Positions 18,638-27,206 of a DNA stretch of 64,000 bases are shown in pieces. The DNA comes from Allobosea sp. Tri-44 (GTDB lineage: Bacteria > Pseudomonadota > Alphaproteobacteria > Rhizobiales > Beijerinckiaceae). The position numbers and the translations under genes were made by a program. How positions within the stretch are numbered: position 1 is the first letter of the stretch; each line of letters begins with the position of its first letter. Under the pieces are notes generated by a model. The model saw nothing but the letters and a program-made list of their open reading frames with translations. It ran no database searches and had not been told where the DNA came from. The stretch covers positions 310,001 through 374,000 of the forward strand of contig NZ_NBDP01000019.1 of NCBI RefSeq assembly GCF_004123845.1, in the 5' to 3' direction.

Positions 18638-18670
18638 AAAAGGGCGGAGCCGATCGGCTCCGCCCTTTTT
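18638..18670. terminator. Bidirectional terminator between phaB and the MFS gene
   Basis: A 14-bp perfect stem (18638-18651 with 18656-18669) with GATC loop, flanked by A4 on the left and T5 on the right, so it can work for both convergent genes. Confidence 0.9.
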
Positions 18671-18688
18671 CATTGCAGCCGATGGCGC

Positions 18689-19885
18689 TCAGCTTCGCGC
18701 AGCGCGCGGCAACAGGAAGGTCAGGAGGCCGAAGGCCGGCAGCCAGGCGCAGAGCGCGAAGACCTGGACGATGCCGATCTTGTCGGCGAGCGCGCCGAGA
18801 CCGGCTGCGGCCACGCCGCCGAGGCCGAAGGCGAGTCCATAGAACAGTCCGCCGACAAGCCCGACCCGATGCGGCACCAGGTCGATGGCGTAAATCAGGA
18901 TCGCCGAGAAGGCGCTCGCCATGACGAAGCTGATCACGACGCTCAGGATCACGGTCCAGGTCAGGTCGGCATAGGGCAGGGCAAGCGCGAAGGGCAGGCA
19001 GCCCAGGATCGACAGCCAGATCACGCGGTGGCGGCCGATCCGGTCGCCGATCATGCCGCCGATGATCACGCCGACGGCGCCGACGACGAGGTAGAGGAAG
19101 AGCAGGATCTGCGAGAGCTGCAGCGGCACCTGGAAGCGCTCGATCAGGTAGAAGGTGTAGTAGGAGGTGAAGGAGGCCGTATAGGCGTTCTTCGAGAACA
19201 GGATGACGATCAGCACTGCCATGGCCAGCAGGACGCGGCTGCGCGGCATGCCATGCGAGGCGACATCGTCTGTGTGGACCTTCGATGCAACCTGCTCGCG
19301 GCGGAAGGCGGAATAGCGCGAGCCGATCCAGGCCATCAGCAGCATAGCGACGAGCACGATGCCCGAGAACCAGGACAGGCTCTGCTGGCCGTTCGGCACG
19401 ACGACGGCGGCAGCGAGCAGCGGGCCGATCGCATAGCCGGCATGGCCGCCGACCTGGAAGACGCCCTGGGCCAGCCCCTGCCTACCAGCCGCGGCGTGGC
19501 GGGCCATGCGGGTCGCCTCGGGATGGAAGACGGCCGAGCCGGTGCCCACCAGCGCCGCCGCGATCAGCACCATCGGATAGCTGTGGGCGAAGGCGAGCGA
19601 GAGCAGGCCGGCCAATGTCGCGCCCATGCCGGCGACCATCGCATAGGGCCAGGGCTTCTTGTCGGTCAGGTAACCCAGGACCGGCTGCAGCAGCGAGGAC
19701 GTCACCTGGAAGGCAAGCGTGATCAGGCCGATCTGCACGAAGTCGAGCTGATAGGTCTCCTTGAGCAGCGGGTAGACCGCCGGGATCATCGACTGGATCA
19801 GGTCGTTGAGGAGATGGGCGACGCTGAGGGCCGCCAGGACCGGCATCAGCGGGCGGGCGGCGCTGGGCATGGAGATCGTGGTCAT
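18689..19885 (-). CDS. MFS transporter, fosmidomycin-resistance (Fsr) family, copy 1
   Basis: A 398-residue major facilitator exporter in the inner membrane, with about twelve hydrophobic segments. It has the Fsr-like opening HLLNDLIQSMIPAVYPLLK, the motif FQVTSSLLQPVLGYLTDK and FHPEATRMAR. It is clearly paralogous to the protein at 30778. Related proteins confer resistance to fosmidomycin in E. coli, but the real substrate here is unknown. I use ATG 19885; the longer frame starts at a TTG. No divergent regulator directly abuts it, though a GlxA-type regulator gene lies immediately upstream in the same orientation. Confidence 0.82.
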   Translation of the reverse strand: MTTISMPSAARPLMPVLAALSVAHLLNDLIQSMIPAVYPLLKETYQLDFVQIGLITLAFQVTSSLLQPVLGYLTDKKPWPYAMVAGMGATLAGLLSLAFAHSYPMVLIAAALVGTGSAVFHPEATRMARHAAAGRQGLAQGVFQVGGHAGYAIGPLLAAAVVVPNGQQSLSWFSGIVLVAMLLMAWIGSRYSAFRREQVASKVHTDDVASHGMPRSRVLLAMAVLIVILFSKNAYTASFTSYYTFYLIERFQVPLQLSQILLFLYLVVGAVGVIIGGMIGDRIGRHRVIWLSILGCLPFALALPYADLTWTVILSVVISFVMASAFSAILIYAIDLVPHRVGLVGGLFYGLAFGLGGVAAAGLGALADKIGIVQVFALCAWLPAFGLLTFLLPRAARS

Positions 19886-20037
19886 GCCGCGACGCTTGCC
19901 CGCGCGCGCGGGCGTGGTCAATCACTTGGCGAAGCGCGTCGTGCATGGCCGCCATCGCGTGGAAGCTGTGATGCAGCGCACAGTGGAGGCATTCGCGAGC
20001 ATGGCAGAACGCCGCGGCCGCTCGAGCCGCAGGCTCG

Positions 20038-21024
20038 TCAGGCGAGGGCAACTCCGAAGCGGCGGCGATAATCGGCGGGAGCGAGCCCGGTGATGCGCTG
20101 GAACAGCTTGCGGAAGGCCGAGGCGTCCTCGTAGCCGACATCCCGGGCGATCTGTGCGACCGGGCGGCGACTCAGCTCCAGCGCCTCGCGTGCCTTGGCG
20201 ATGCGGATCTGCTGGGCGTATTCGGTCGGCCGCAGGCCCGTCGCCTTGCGGAAGCGGCGCAGGAAGGTGCGTTCCTCCAGCCCTGCCCGCTTGGCCAGTG
20301 CCGGCACGTCGTGATCACGGGCGCCGCTCGCCTGCAGCCAGTGCTGCACCTTCAGGATCGCCGCGTCGCCATGGTCGAGCCGCGGCACGAAATGGCTGTA
20401 GGGCTGCTGGCTGCGTCCGGGCGGATCGACCAGCAGGAAGCGCGCGGTCTCCAGCATCACGCTCGGTCCGAGCAGGCGCTCGACCAGCGTCAGGCCGAGA
20501 TCGGTCCAGGCCAGGATGCCGCCGGCGGTGATGATGTCGCCATCATCGATCACCATGCGGTCGGTATCGACCCTCGCGGCCGGAAAGCGCGCCGCCAATT
20601 CCCCGGCGAAGGCCCAATGCGTCGTCGCTTCGCGGCCCTCGAGCAGCCCGGCTTCGCCGAGCAGGAAGGCGCCGGCGCAGACCGAGCACAGCGTCGTGCC
20701 TTCGCCATGGCGCTCGGCCAGCCAGGTCGCGAAGCCGCTCATCGGCTGCATCTTCGCCGGCATGATCAGGCTCGGCGGCGCGATCAGATGGCTCGGATTG
20801 TGCTCAGGGCCGGGATAGCTGTCGAACACACAGTCCACTCTCGCGCCGTCCACTCCCTGGCGCCAATGGCTGACGCGGATCGCGGGCGCCTCCGGTCCGC
20901 CGCGATCCCGGCTCATCTCGCCGGCGATCCGGAACAGGTCGGTCAGGCCGTAGACGGCCGCGAGCTGCACATCCGGGTAGAGCAAAAGCCCGATTTCTGC
21001 GATCGTCTGCTTCCCTGTCGTCAT
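20038..21024 (-). CDS. GlxA-family transcriptional regulator (DJ-1/PfpI-like domain plus AraC helix-turn-helix)
   Basis: A 328-residue regulator. Residues 1 to about 190 form a DJ-1/PfpI (class I amidotransferase-like) sensor domain, with the nucleophile-elbow cysteine in CSVCAGAFLLGEAGLL. The C-terminal AraC-type domain has two helix-turn-helices (LAKRAGLEERTFLRRFRKATG and VAQIARDVGYEDASAFRKLFQR). It probably controls the divergent hydrolase at 21146 or the downstream exporter. I start at ATG 21024; another in-frame ATG at 21072 exists. Confidence 0.85.
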   Translation of the reverse strand: MTTGKQTIAEIGLLLYPDVQLAAVYGLTDLFRIAGEMSRDRGGPEAPAIRVSHWRQGVDGARVDCVFDSYPGPEHNPSHLIAPPSLIMPAKMQPMSGFATWLAERHGEGTTLCSVCAGAFLLGEAGLLEGREATTHWAFAGELAARFPAARVDTDRMVIDDGDIITAGGILAWTDLGLTLVERLLGPSVMLETARFLLVDPPGRSQQPYSHFVPRLDHGDAAILKVQHWLQASGARDHDVPALAKRAGLEERTFLRRFRKATGLRPTEYAQQIRIAKAREALELSRRPVAQIARDVGYEDASAFRKLFQRITGLAPADYRRRFGVALA

Positions 21025-21145
21025 GTTGTCAGTTTTGCCTCGCTGAATGTCGGTTCCGCCAAGCGGCACCATGCAACGCTGCGCCTATAACCGTCCACAT
21101 CGAAGGGCGACGATCCTGCGCCCGAAAAGCCGAAGGAAGCGACAG

Positions 21146-21976
21146 ATGAGCACGATCACCACCAGGGACGGCACCGAGATCTTCTACAAGGACTGGGGCT
21201 CGAAGGACGCGCAGCCGATCGTCTTCCATCATGGCTGGCCGCTTAGCGCCGACGATTGGGACAACCAGATGCTGTTCTTCCTGCATCAGGGCTTCCGGGT
21301 GATCGCGCATGACCGCCGCGGTCATGGTCGCTCCAGCCAGACCGCGACCGGTAACGAGATGGACACCTACGCTGCCGATGTCGCCGAACTCGCCGCCCAT
21401 CTCGATCTGCGGAACGCCATCCATATCGGCCATTCCACCGGCGGCGGCGAGGTCGCTCACTATGTCGCTCGCGCCGAGCCTGGCCGCGTCGCCAAGGCGG
21501 TGCTGATCGGCGCGGTGCCGCCGGTCATGGTCAAGTCCGACAAGAATCCGGGTGGCCTGCCGATCGAGGTCTTCGACGGCTTCCGCGCAGCGCTCGTCGC
21601 CAACCGCGCGCAGTTCTACATCGATGTCCCCGCCGGCCCGTTCTACGGCTTCAACCGCGAGGGCGCGAAGGTCTCGCAGGGTATCATCGACAATTGGTGG
21701 CGGCAGGGCATGATGGGCGGCGCCAAGGCGCACTATGACTGCATCAAGGCCTTCTCGGAGACCGACTTCACCGAGGATCTCAAGGCAATCGAGGTGCCGG
21801 TACTGGTGATGCATGGCGACGACGACCAGATCGTCCCCTATGCCGACTCCGCCCCGCTCTCGGCCAAGCTGCTCAAGAACGGCACGCTGAAGACCTATGC
21901 CGGCTTCCCGCACGGCATGTGCACCACCCATCCGGACGTGATCAACGCCGACCTGCTCGCCTTCATCAAGGGCTGA
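21146..21976 (+). CDS. Alpha/beta hydrolase, cofactor-free haloperoxidase/esterase type
   Basis: A 276-residue alpha/beta hydrolase resembling non-haem chloroperoxidases, which act as esterases and can form peracids. The oxyanion/loop motif is [12 protein letters not shown], the nucleophile elbow is GHSTGG, the acid is in [10 protein letters not shown] and the histidine in [20 protein letters not shown] is also typical. AAGGAAG precedes the ATG at seven bases. It is divergent from the GlxA-type regulator by 121 bp, and followed by two hairpins, the second a terminator. Native substrate not known. Confidence 0.87.
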   Translation: MSTITTRDGTEIFYKDWGSKDAQPIVFHHGWPLSADDWDNQMLFFLHQGFRVIAHDRRGHGRSSQTATGNEMDTYAADVAELAAHLDLRNAIHIGHSTGGGEVAHYVARAEPGRVAKAVLIGAVPPVMVKSDKNPGGLPIEVFDGFRAALVANRAQFYIDVPAGPFYGFNREGAKVSQGIIDNWWRQGMMGGAKAHYDCIKAFSETDFTEDLKAIEVPVLVMHGDDDQIVPYADSAPLSAKLLKNGTLKTYAGFPHGMCTTHPDVINADLLAFIKG

Positions 21977-21982
21977 CGCGAT

Positions 21983-22009
21983 GCGGAGGCTGAGCTCATC
22001 AGCCTCCGC
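21983..22009 (+). other. Hairpin after the alpha/beta hydrolase
   Basis: An 11-bp perfect inverted repeat (21983-21993 with 21999-22009) just downstream of the stop codon, with no T-run. It precedes the stronger terminator at 22023. Confidence 0.5.
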
Positions 22010-22022
22010 GCATCCCGATCGG

Positions 22023-22065
22023 ACTGCCGGCACGGCCGTTGCGGCGGCGTGCCGGCAGTTTTTTG
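22023..22065 (+). terminator. Rho-independent terminator
   Basis: A 12-bp perfect stem (22023-22034 with 22048-22059), a 13-base loop and six T. Confidence 0.85.
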
Positions 22066-22167
22066 TGTGGGACGCGGGCGGTATGCCGAAGGCAAGCGGC
22101 GAATGGGCTGGCGATGACACGGCATAGCGCTTAACGGGTTTCGGGTCGCCATTCCGAAGTTCGCCCG

Positions 22168-23055
22168 ATGACCTCCCGCACCGCCACCGCGACCGGCTTC
22201 GTCGCCATCCTGCTCTGGTCGACGCTGGCACTGTTTACCGCCATGTCCGGCCGGGTGCCGCCTTTCCAGCTCGTCGGCATGACCTTCGTCATCGGCGGCG
22301 TCCTCGTGCTGGCGATCGCAGCGGCGCGGGGGCGCCTGCATCTGGCGCGGCCGACGCCGGCCTCCTTCCTGCTCGGGCTCTATGGCCCGTTCGGCGATAC
22401 GGCGCTCTATTACGCCGCAGTGAAAACGGCGCCGGCGGCAGAGGCCAATCTGATCCATTATCTCTGGCCGCTGCTGATCGTGCTGTTCGCGGCGCTCCTC
22501 CCGGGCGGCGGGCTCAAAGCTCGTCATCTAGTCGGGGCGCTGATCGGGCTCGTTGCCACGGCGATGCTGATCTCAGGCAGCCTCGGCTCGGGCGGCGCAG
22601 GCATCCAGCTCGGCCATGTCCTGGCGGCGCTCGGCGCCTTCGTCTGGGCGAGCTATTCGGTGCTGTCGCGGCGCTTCGCCGGCGTGCCGTCGGAGAGCCT
22701 CGCCATCACCATGCTCGGCTGCGCCGTCCCCGCCTTCGCCTGCCATCTCGCCTTCGAGACGACCTTGTGGGCGCCGAGCTTTGTCGAGTGGGGTGGCATC
22801 CTCGGTCTGGGCCTGGGCTCGATCGGGCTCGCCTTCATCTGCTGGGATGTCGGCATGAAGAAGGGCGACGTCGCCTTCCTCGGCGTCGCCTCCTATGCCG
22901 CGCCGGTGCTCTCGACCGTGGTCCTGGTCATCGCCGGCTATGCGCCGGCGAGCTGGCTGTTGGCGATTTCCTGCGTACTGATCGTCGTCGGCGCGCTGGT
23001 AGCCAGCTTCGGACCGGCGGCGAAAGCCGCTGTGCCGAAGGCCGCCGGAGGCTAG
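22168..23055 (+). CDS. EamA/DMT-family exporter, YddG-like
   Basis: A 295-residue drug/metabolite transporter with two EamA repeats and about ten hydrophobic helices. Segments such as EANLIHYLWPLLIVLFAALL and CWDVGMKKGDVAFLGVASYAAPVLSTV resemble the YddG aromatic amino acid exporters, so an amino acid or metabolite export role is plausible. The ATG at 22168 opens directly into helix 1. It converges on the GNAT gene with three bases between. Confidence 0.83.
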   Translation: MTSRTATATGFVAILLWSTLALFTAMSGRVPPFQLVGMTFVIGGVLVLAIAAARGRLHLARPTPASFLLGLYGPFGDTALYYAAVKTAPAAEANLIHYLWPLLIVLFAALLPGGGLKARHLVGALIGLVATAMLISGSLGSGGAGIQLGHVLAALGAFVWASYSVLSRRFAGVPSESLAITMLGCAVPAFACHLAFETTLWAPSFVEWGGILGLGLGSIGLAFICWDVGMKKGDVAFLGVASYAAPVLSTVVLVIAGYAPASWLLAISCVLIVVGALVASFGPAAKAAVPKAAGG

Positions 23056-23058
23056 GAT

Positions 23059-23820
23059 TCAGATGTCGAGAATACGGGTCTCGTAGGCGTAGACCGTGCG
23101 GAAGCCGAGCCGGCGGTACATTTCCAGCGCGAGGCCATTGCTCTGATCGACCTGGAGATAGGCTTGGGCACAGCCCTGTGCCGCCGCCCAGCCCATCAGC
23201 CCCAGCATCAGCTGTTTGCCGAGACCCCTGCCGCGCAGGGCTTTGTCGACGATGACGGCGCCGATCTCGGCCATGCCACGCTCGGTGACGCTCATGGCGT
23301 AGGCCGCCGGGCGCCCCTCATGCATCAGCGTGGCGAAGGCGGCGGGGACGCGTACACCGCAGACGATCGCAGCAAGATGCTCGCGGTTGCGCTTGTTGCC
23401 GGTCTGGTGAGCGCAGACGCCATCGATCCAGGCGTCGTCCGCCTGGGCGGTCGCGATCATGCCGGAAATGGGCGGATGCAGGCCGGGGTCGAGTTCGGCG
23501 ACCATGCCGAAGGAAGCGGTCTCGACCCGGTAGCCGCGCTCGGCGAAGCGTTGGCGGGCGCCTTCGGACACCAATGGCGTGAAACGGATGCGAGGCGGCA
23601 GGCCGGCCTGACGATAGAGATCCTTGACGAAGGCAAGAGTCGCTTCGTCCATGTCGCCACCTTCGCGCAACGAGGAGGCCGAATTGGCGCGGCCGGAATA
23701 GCCATTGGCGAAGCGCACGACCCATTGGTCGACGATGAGCGTGGTCGGCGCCGGCCAGGCGTTGACGATACGGGTCTCGCAGGCGCTGGCCAGCGCCATG
23801 TCGATGACGGGCTTGTCCAT
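23059..23820 (-). CDS. GNAT-family N-acetyltransferase
   Basis: A 253-residue protein whose C-terminal half (about residues 115-253) is a GNAT domain. It shows GAVIVDKALRGRGLGKQLM, the acetyl-CoA pyrophosphate loop, and YLQVDQSNGLALEMYRRLGF. The N-terminal part (WPAPTTLIVDQWVVRFANGYSGRANS) is a conserved extension seen in related alphaproteobacterial acetyltransferases. Target unknown. It starts two bases after the cupin gene stop, in a gloB-cupin-GNAT unit. Confidence 0.85.
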   Translation of the reverse strand: MDKPVIDMALASACETRIVNAWPAPTTLIVDQWVVRFANGYSGRANSASSLREGGDMDEATLAFVKDLYRQAGLPPRIRFTPLVSEGARQRFAERGYRVETASFGMVAELDPGLHPPISGMIATAQADDAWIDGVCAHQTGNKRNREHLAAIVCGVRVPAAFATLMHEGRPAAYAMSVTERGMAEIGAVIVDKALRGRGLGKQLMLGLMGWAAAQGCAQAYLQVDQSNGLALEMYRRLGFRTVYAYETRILDI

Positions 23821-23822
23821 CG

Positions 23823-24278
23823 CTAGCCTCCCGCCGGACGCGGCGTCGGCCGCCAGTCTGGCGGCGCCATCTCGAAGCCGGAGAAGGCAAAGCCCGGCGC
23901 GACCGTGCAGCCGACCAGTGTCCAGGCGCCGAGCGAGGTCGCGCTCTGCCAATGCCCGGCCGGCACGACGATCTGCGGCCGCTGCCCGGCAGAAAGATCC
24001 TTGCCAAGATGATGCGCCGAGGCGTCGTGGCCATTCGGCGAAAGCGTGATCACCAGCGGCGCGCCGGCATAATGGTGCCAGATCTCGGCGGCGTCGACGC
24101 GATGCCATTCCGAGGTCTCGCCGACATCGAGCAGATAATAGATCGCGGTCGAGAAGCCACGCCCCTCCGGACCGGCGGGATCGCGGAAGGTCTCGCGATA
24201 ATGCCCGCCCTCGGGATGGGGCGTCAGTTCGAGCAGGCGGATCACCTCGGCGGAACTGAGGCCGTTCAACGTGCTCAT
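23823..24278 (-). CDS. Cupin-fold protein, DUF985 family
   Basis: A 151-residue single-domain protein of the DUF985 cupin group. Diagnostic pieces are PHPEGGHYRETFR, TAIYYLL, EWHRVDAAEIWHHYAG and the C-terminal GCTVAPGFAFSGFEM. Histidines in the EWHRVD and WHHY segments may bind a metal. No function is established for the family. It sits between gloB (six bases upstream) and the GNAT gene (two bases downstream), so it is translated from the same message. Confidence 0.85.
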   Translation of the reverse strand: MSTLNGLSSAEVIRLLELTPHPEGGHYRETFRDPAGPEGRGFSTAIYYLLDVGETSEWHRVDAAEIWHHYAGAPLVITLSPNGHDASAHHLGKDLSAGQRPQIVVPAGHWQSATSLGAWTLVGCTVAPGFAFSGFEMAPPDWRPTPRPAGG

Positions 24279-24284
24279 CGCGGA

Positions 24285-25049
24285 TCAGAACCTGTTCTTG
24301 GCCTCGCGCAGCGCCGTAAAGACCTCGCCGGCCGGCTTGCCGACGATGCCGAGCGTCGCGGCGAGTGCCGGCTCACCGGCGCGGAAGAACGGGTTGGTCG
24401 CCTTCTCCTCGCCGACGGTGGTCACAGCCCAGAAGCGGCCTTCGGCCTTGGCAGCCTCGGCCTCGGCGAGGCGGGCAGCGACGGCCGGGTTACTCGGGTC
24501 CATGGCCGCGGCGAAGCGGGCATTCGACAGGGTGTAATCGTGGCCGCCGATCAGCGTGGTTGAGTCCGGCAGCGCCATGATGCGCGACAGCGAGGTCCAC
24601 ATCGCCTCCATCCGGCCAGGCATGACGCGGCCGCAGCCCATGACGAAGACGACATCGCCGACCAGCGCGAGCTTGGCTTTCTGGCTGACGAGGCTGACAT
24701 GGCCCTCGGCATGGCCGGGCGTCGCCCAGGCCTCGAAGTCGTAGCCACCGACAGCGACGCGGTCGCCCTCGCCAAGCACGACATCGACCGGCGCGCCGGC
24801 GCGTGCGGCTTCGGGTGCGAACACCTTGGCGCCGGTCGCCTGCTTCAGCGCAGCGATGCCCTGGACGTGGTCGGCATGCTCGTGCGTCACCAGGACCTGG
24901 CTGATCGTCCAGCCCTTGGCCTTGGCCGCGGCGAGGACCTCGTCGGCATCGGGAACGTCGACGGTGGCGCAGGCGCCGGTGCCGGGGTCGCGCAACAGCG
25001 CGCCGGCATTGTCGCTGAGCGTGCGGAAGACATGGATGTCGAGCGGCAT
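24285..25049 (-). CDS. gloB: Hydroxyacylglutathione hydrolase (glyoxalase II)
   Basis: A 254-residue metallo-beta-lactamase-fold enzyme hydrolysing S-lactoylglutathione in methylglyoxal detoxification. The metal site is THEHADH (about residues 60-66), with further ligands in TPGHAEGH, LVGDVVF and GGHDYT. The C-terminal tail RFWAVTTVGEEKATNPFFR resembles the glutathione-binding end of GloB. ATG 25049 has GGAG six bases away; an upstream in-frame start is less likely. First gene of a three-gene unit and divergent from the methyltransferase at 25173. Confidence 0.92.
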   Translation of the reverse strand: MPLDIHVFRTLSDNAGALLRDPGTGACATVDVPDADEVLAAAKAKGWTISQVLVTHEHADHVQGIAALKQATGAKVFAPEAARAGAPVDVVLGEGDRVAVGGYDFEAWATPGHAEGHVSLVSQKAKLALVGDVVFVMGCGRVMPGRMEAMWTSLSRIMALPDSTTLIGGHDYTLSNARFAAAMDPSNPAVAARLAEAEAAKAEGRFWAVTTVGEEKATNPFFRAGEPALAATLGIVGKPAGEVFTALREAKNRF

Positions 25050-25172
25050 GGGAAGCTCCGGCAATCGGCAGTCGAGACGCCTGCTTGAAGCAAGCGCGCG
25101 CCGGTATCAAGACGGGTGTGTTGCCGAACACTGCCCTTGCGCTCCCGATGCCGCTGCGCCATCTCCGTTGGC

Positions 25173-25943
25173 ATGGCCTTGGACGTCGTCGACCTGCGCA
25201 CCTTCTATGCCAGCCCGCTCGGGCATGTGGCGCGCAGGGTCGTCGGCAAGGTCATGGTGAAGCTCTGGCCCGATTGCCGGCGCCAGCGCCTGCTGGGCCT
25301 GGGGTTCGCGACGCCCTATCTGCCGCTTCTCGGCGGCGAGGCAGAGCGGGTGATAGCCTTCATGCCGGCGGCGCAGGGCGTGGTGAACTGGCCTTCGCCC
25401 GGACTTTCTGCTTCGGCACTGGTCGAGCCGACCCTGCTGCCGCTGCCGACCGCCTCCATCGATCGCGTGCTGATGGTGCATGCGCTCGAGGAAACAGAGA
25501 GCCCCGAGGACCTGCTCGAAGAGATCTCGCGGGTGCTGAGCCCAGGCGGGCGCTTGATCGTCGTCGTCCCGAACCGGCGCGGCCTGTGGGCGCGGATGGA
25601 CACGACGCCGTTCGGCCATGGCCGGCCTTTCAGCCGTTCGCAGATCGAGGCGCTGATGCGCCGCGCGATGTTCTCGCCCGAGCACTGGGTGGAGGCGCTT
25701 TATGTGCCGCCGCTACGCCGACGCCTGTTCATGCGCTCGGCGATGGCCTGGGAGAAGGTCGGCGCCGGGCTGTCGCTGCCCTTCGCCGGCGTCTACGTCA
25801 TCGACGCGACCAAGCAGTTCTACCGACGCGCGCCCCTGCGCGCGACGCGACGCAGCATCGCCTTCCGGCCGGTGCTGCTGCCGCAGGCTCGCTCCTCTTC
25901 GCACCTGCCGCGGCAGGATGATGGGGGCGGGTCTGCGGGTTGA
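25173..25943 (+). CDS. Class I SAM-dependent methyltransferase (Methyltransf_11-like)
   Basis: A 256-residue protein recognisable from its central region LPLPTASIDRVLMVHALEE and then EISRVLSPGGRLIVVVPNRRGLWAR, typical of UbiE/Methyltransf_11 enzymes. The usual glycine-rich motif I is replaced by the less canonical LGLGFATPYLPLL. The gene is regularly found next to gloB in rhizobia, as it is here (divergent). Substrate unknown. Its C-terminus is basic and low in structure. ATG 25173 chosen because the family begins with ALDVVDLRTFYASPLG. Confidence 0.82.
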   Translation: MALDVVDLRTFYASPLGHVARRVVGKVMVKLWPDCRRQRLLGLGFATPYLPLLGGEAERVIAFMPAAQGVVNWPSPGLSASALVEPTLLPLPTASIDRVLMVHALEETESPEDLLEEISRVLSPGGRLIVVVPNRRGLWARMDTTPFGHGRPFSRSQIEALMRRAMFSPEHWVEALYVPPLRRRLFMRSAMAWEKVGAGLSLPFAGVYVIDATKQFYRRAPLRATRRSIAFRPVLLPQARSSSHLPRQDDGGGSAG

Positions 25944-26053
25944 CAATTTCGCCGGGGCGCGGCCAAGGTCCGCCGCCTTTTTTGACCGTTCCGTCACCGC
26001 GGCCTCAAGCCGGCGTGTTTTCCCCTGGGAAGCGGGACCAGATCTGGATGTCG

Positions 26054-27007
26054 ATGCGAAGCTATCTCGATTTCGAAAAGCCGGTCGCCGAGCTCGAGGC
26101 GAAGGCGGATGAACTGCGTACACTCGACGGCAAGGGCGACGGCTACTCGCTCGCCGAGGAGATCGGCAAGCTCGAGGCCAAGGCCTCGCAGGCGCTGAAG
26201 GACCTCTACGGCACCCTCACGCCCTGGCAGAAGACGCTGGTGGCGCGCCATCCGCAGCGCCCGCATTTCCTCGACTATTGCTCGGCGCTGATCGACGAGT
26301 TCACGCCGCTCGCGGGCGACCGCGTCTTTGGCGAAGACGAGGCGATCGTCGGCGGCTTCGGCCGCTTTCGTGGCGAGCCGGTCTGCGTCATGGGCCAGGA
26401 GAAGGGCAACTCGACCGAGACCCGCATCAAGCACAATTTCGGCATGCCGAAGCCGGAGGGCTACCGCAAGGCGGTGCGCCTGATGGAGCTGGCCGACCGT
26501 TTCGGCCTGCCGGTGCTGAGCTTCATCGATACCGCCGGTGCCTATCCCGGCATCGAGGCCGAGGAGCGCGGCCAGGCCGAGGCGATCGCGCGCTCAACCG
26601 AGACCTGCCTTGCGCTGCGCACGCCGAGCGTCGCGCTGGTGATCGGCGAGGGTGGCTCCGGCGGGGCGATCGCCATCGCTGCCGCCAGCAAGGTGCTGAT
26701 GCTGGAGCACGCGATCTATTCGGTGATCTCGCCGGAAGGCGCGGCCTCGATCCTCTGGCGCGACACGGCCCGCGCCCAGGACGCCGCAACCGGCATGAAG
26801 ATCACGGCCCAGGACCTGCTGCGCTTCGGCGTGATCGACAAGATCGTCACCGAGCCGACCGGCGGCGCCCATCGTGACCCGCAGGCAGCGATCGAGCGGG
26901 CCGGTGCGGCGATCGAGGCGGCCTTGTCCGATCTCGCCGGACTGAGCGCCGACGAGATCGTCGACCGGCGGGCGCAGAAGTATCTGGCGATCGGCCGGAC
27001 GCTATAG
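26054..27007 (+). CDS. accA: Acetyl-CoA carboxylase carboxyltransferase subunit alpha
   Basis: A 317-residue subunit of acetyl-CoA carboxylase, making malonyl-CoA for fatty acid synthesis with AccD. It opens MRSYLDFEKPVAELEAK, standard for alphaproteobacterial AccA. The catalytic core shows GQEKGNSTETRIKHNFGMPKPEGYRKA in two parts, then FIDTAGAYPGI and GEGGSGGA (oxyanion and acyl-CoA binding). ATG at 26048 is also possible. It competes with PhaA for acetyl-CoA in this cell. Confidence 0.95.
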   Translation: MRSYLDFEKPVAELEAKADELRTLDGKGDGYSLAEEIGKLEAKASQALKDLYGTLTPWQKTLVARHPQRPHFLDYCSALIDEFTPLAGDRVFGEDEAIVGGFGRFRGEPVCVMGQEKGNSTETRIKHNFGMPKPEGYRKAVRLMELADRFGLPVLSFIDTAGAYPGIEAEERGQAEAIARSTETCLALRTPSVALVIGEGGSGGAIAIAAASKVLMLEHAIYSVISPEGAASILWRDTARAQDAATGMKITAQDLLRFGVIDKIVTEPTGGAHRDPQAAIERAGAAIEAALSDLAGLSADEIVDRRAQKYLAIGRTL

Positions 27008-27206
27008 CCGGGAGTGGCCGTGCGGAACCGCGCAGATGGCTTGGTAGGGGCTTTACCGCAGCTTCACCATATGGCCATCTGCACGCTCGCCGTGGTAAGG
27101 AACGGTCAAGGCTAACGGTCCTACAACCGAGCAACGGGCATAATTTGGCCGCGTTGTATGAGGCATTGTCGGGTCTGACGCGTCCGCGCGAGATGGGATT
27201 GACGAC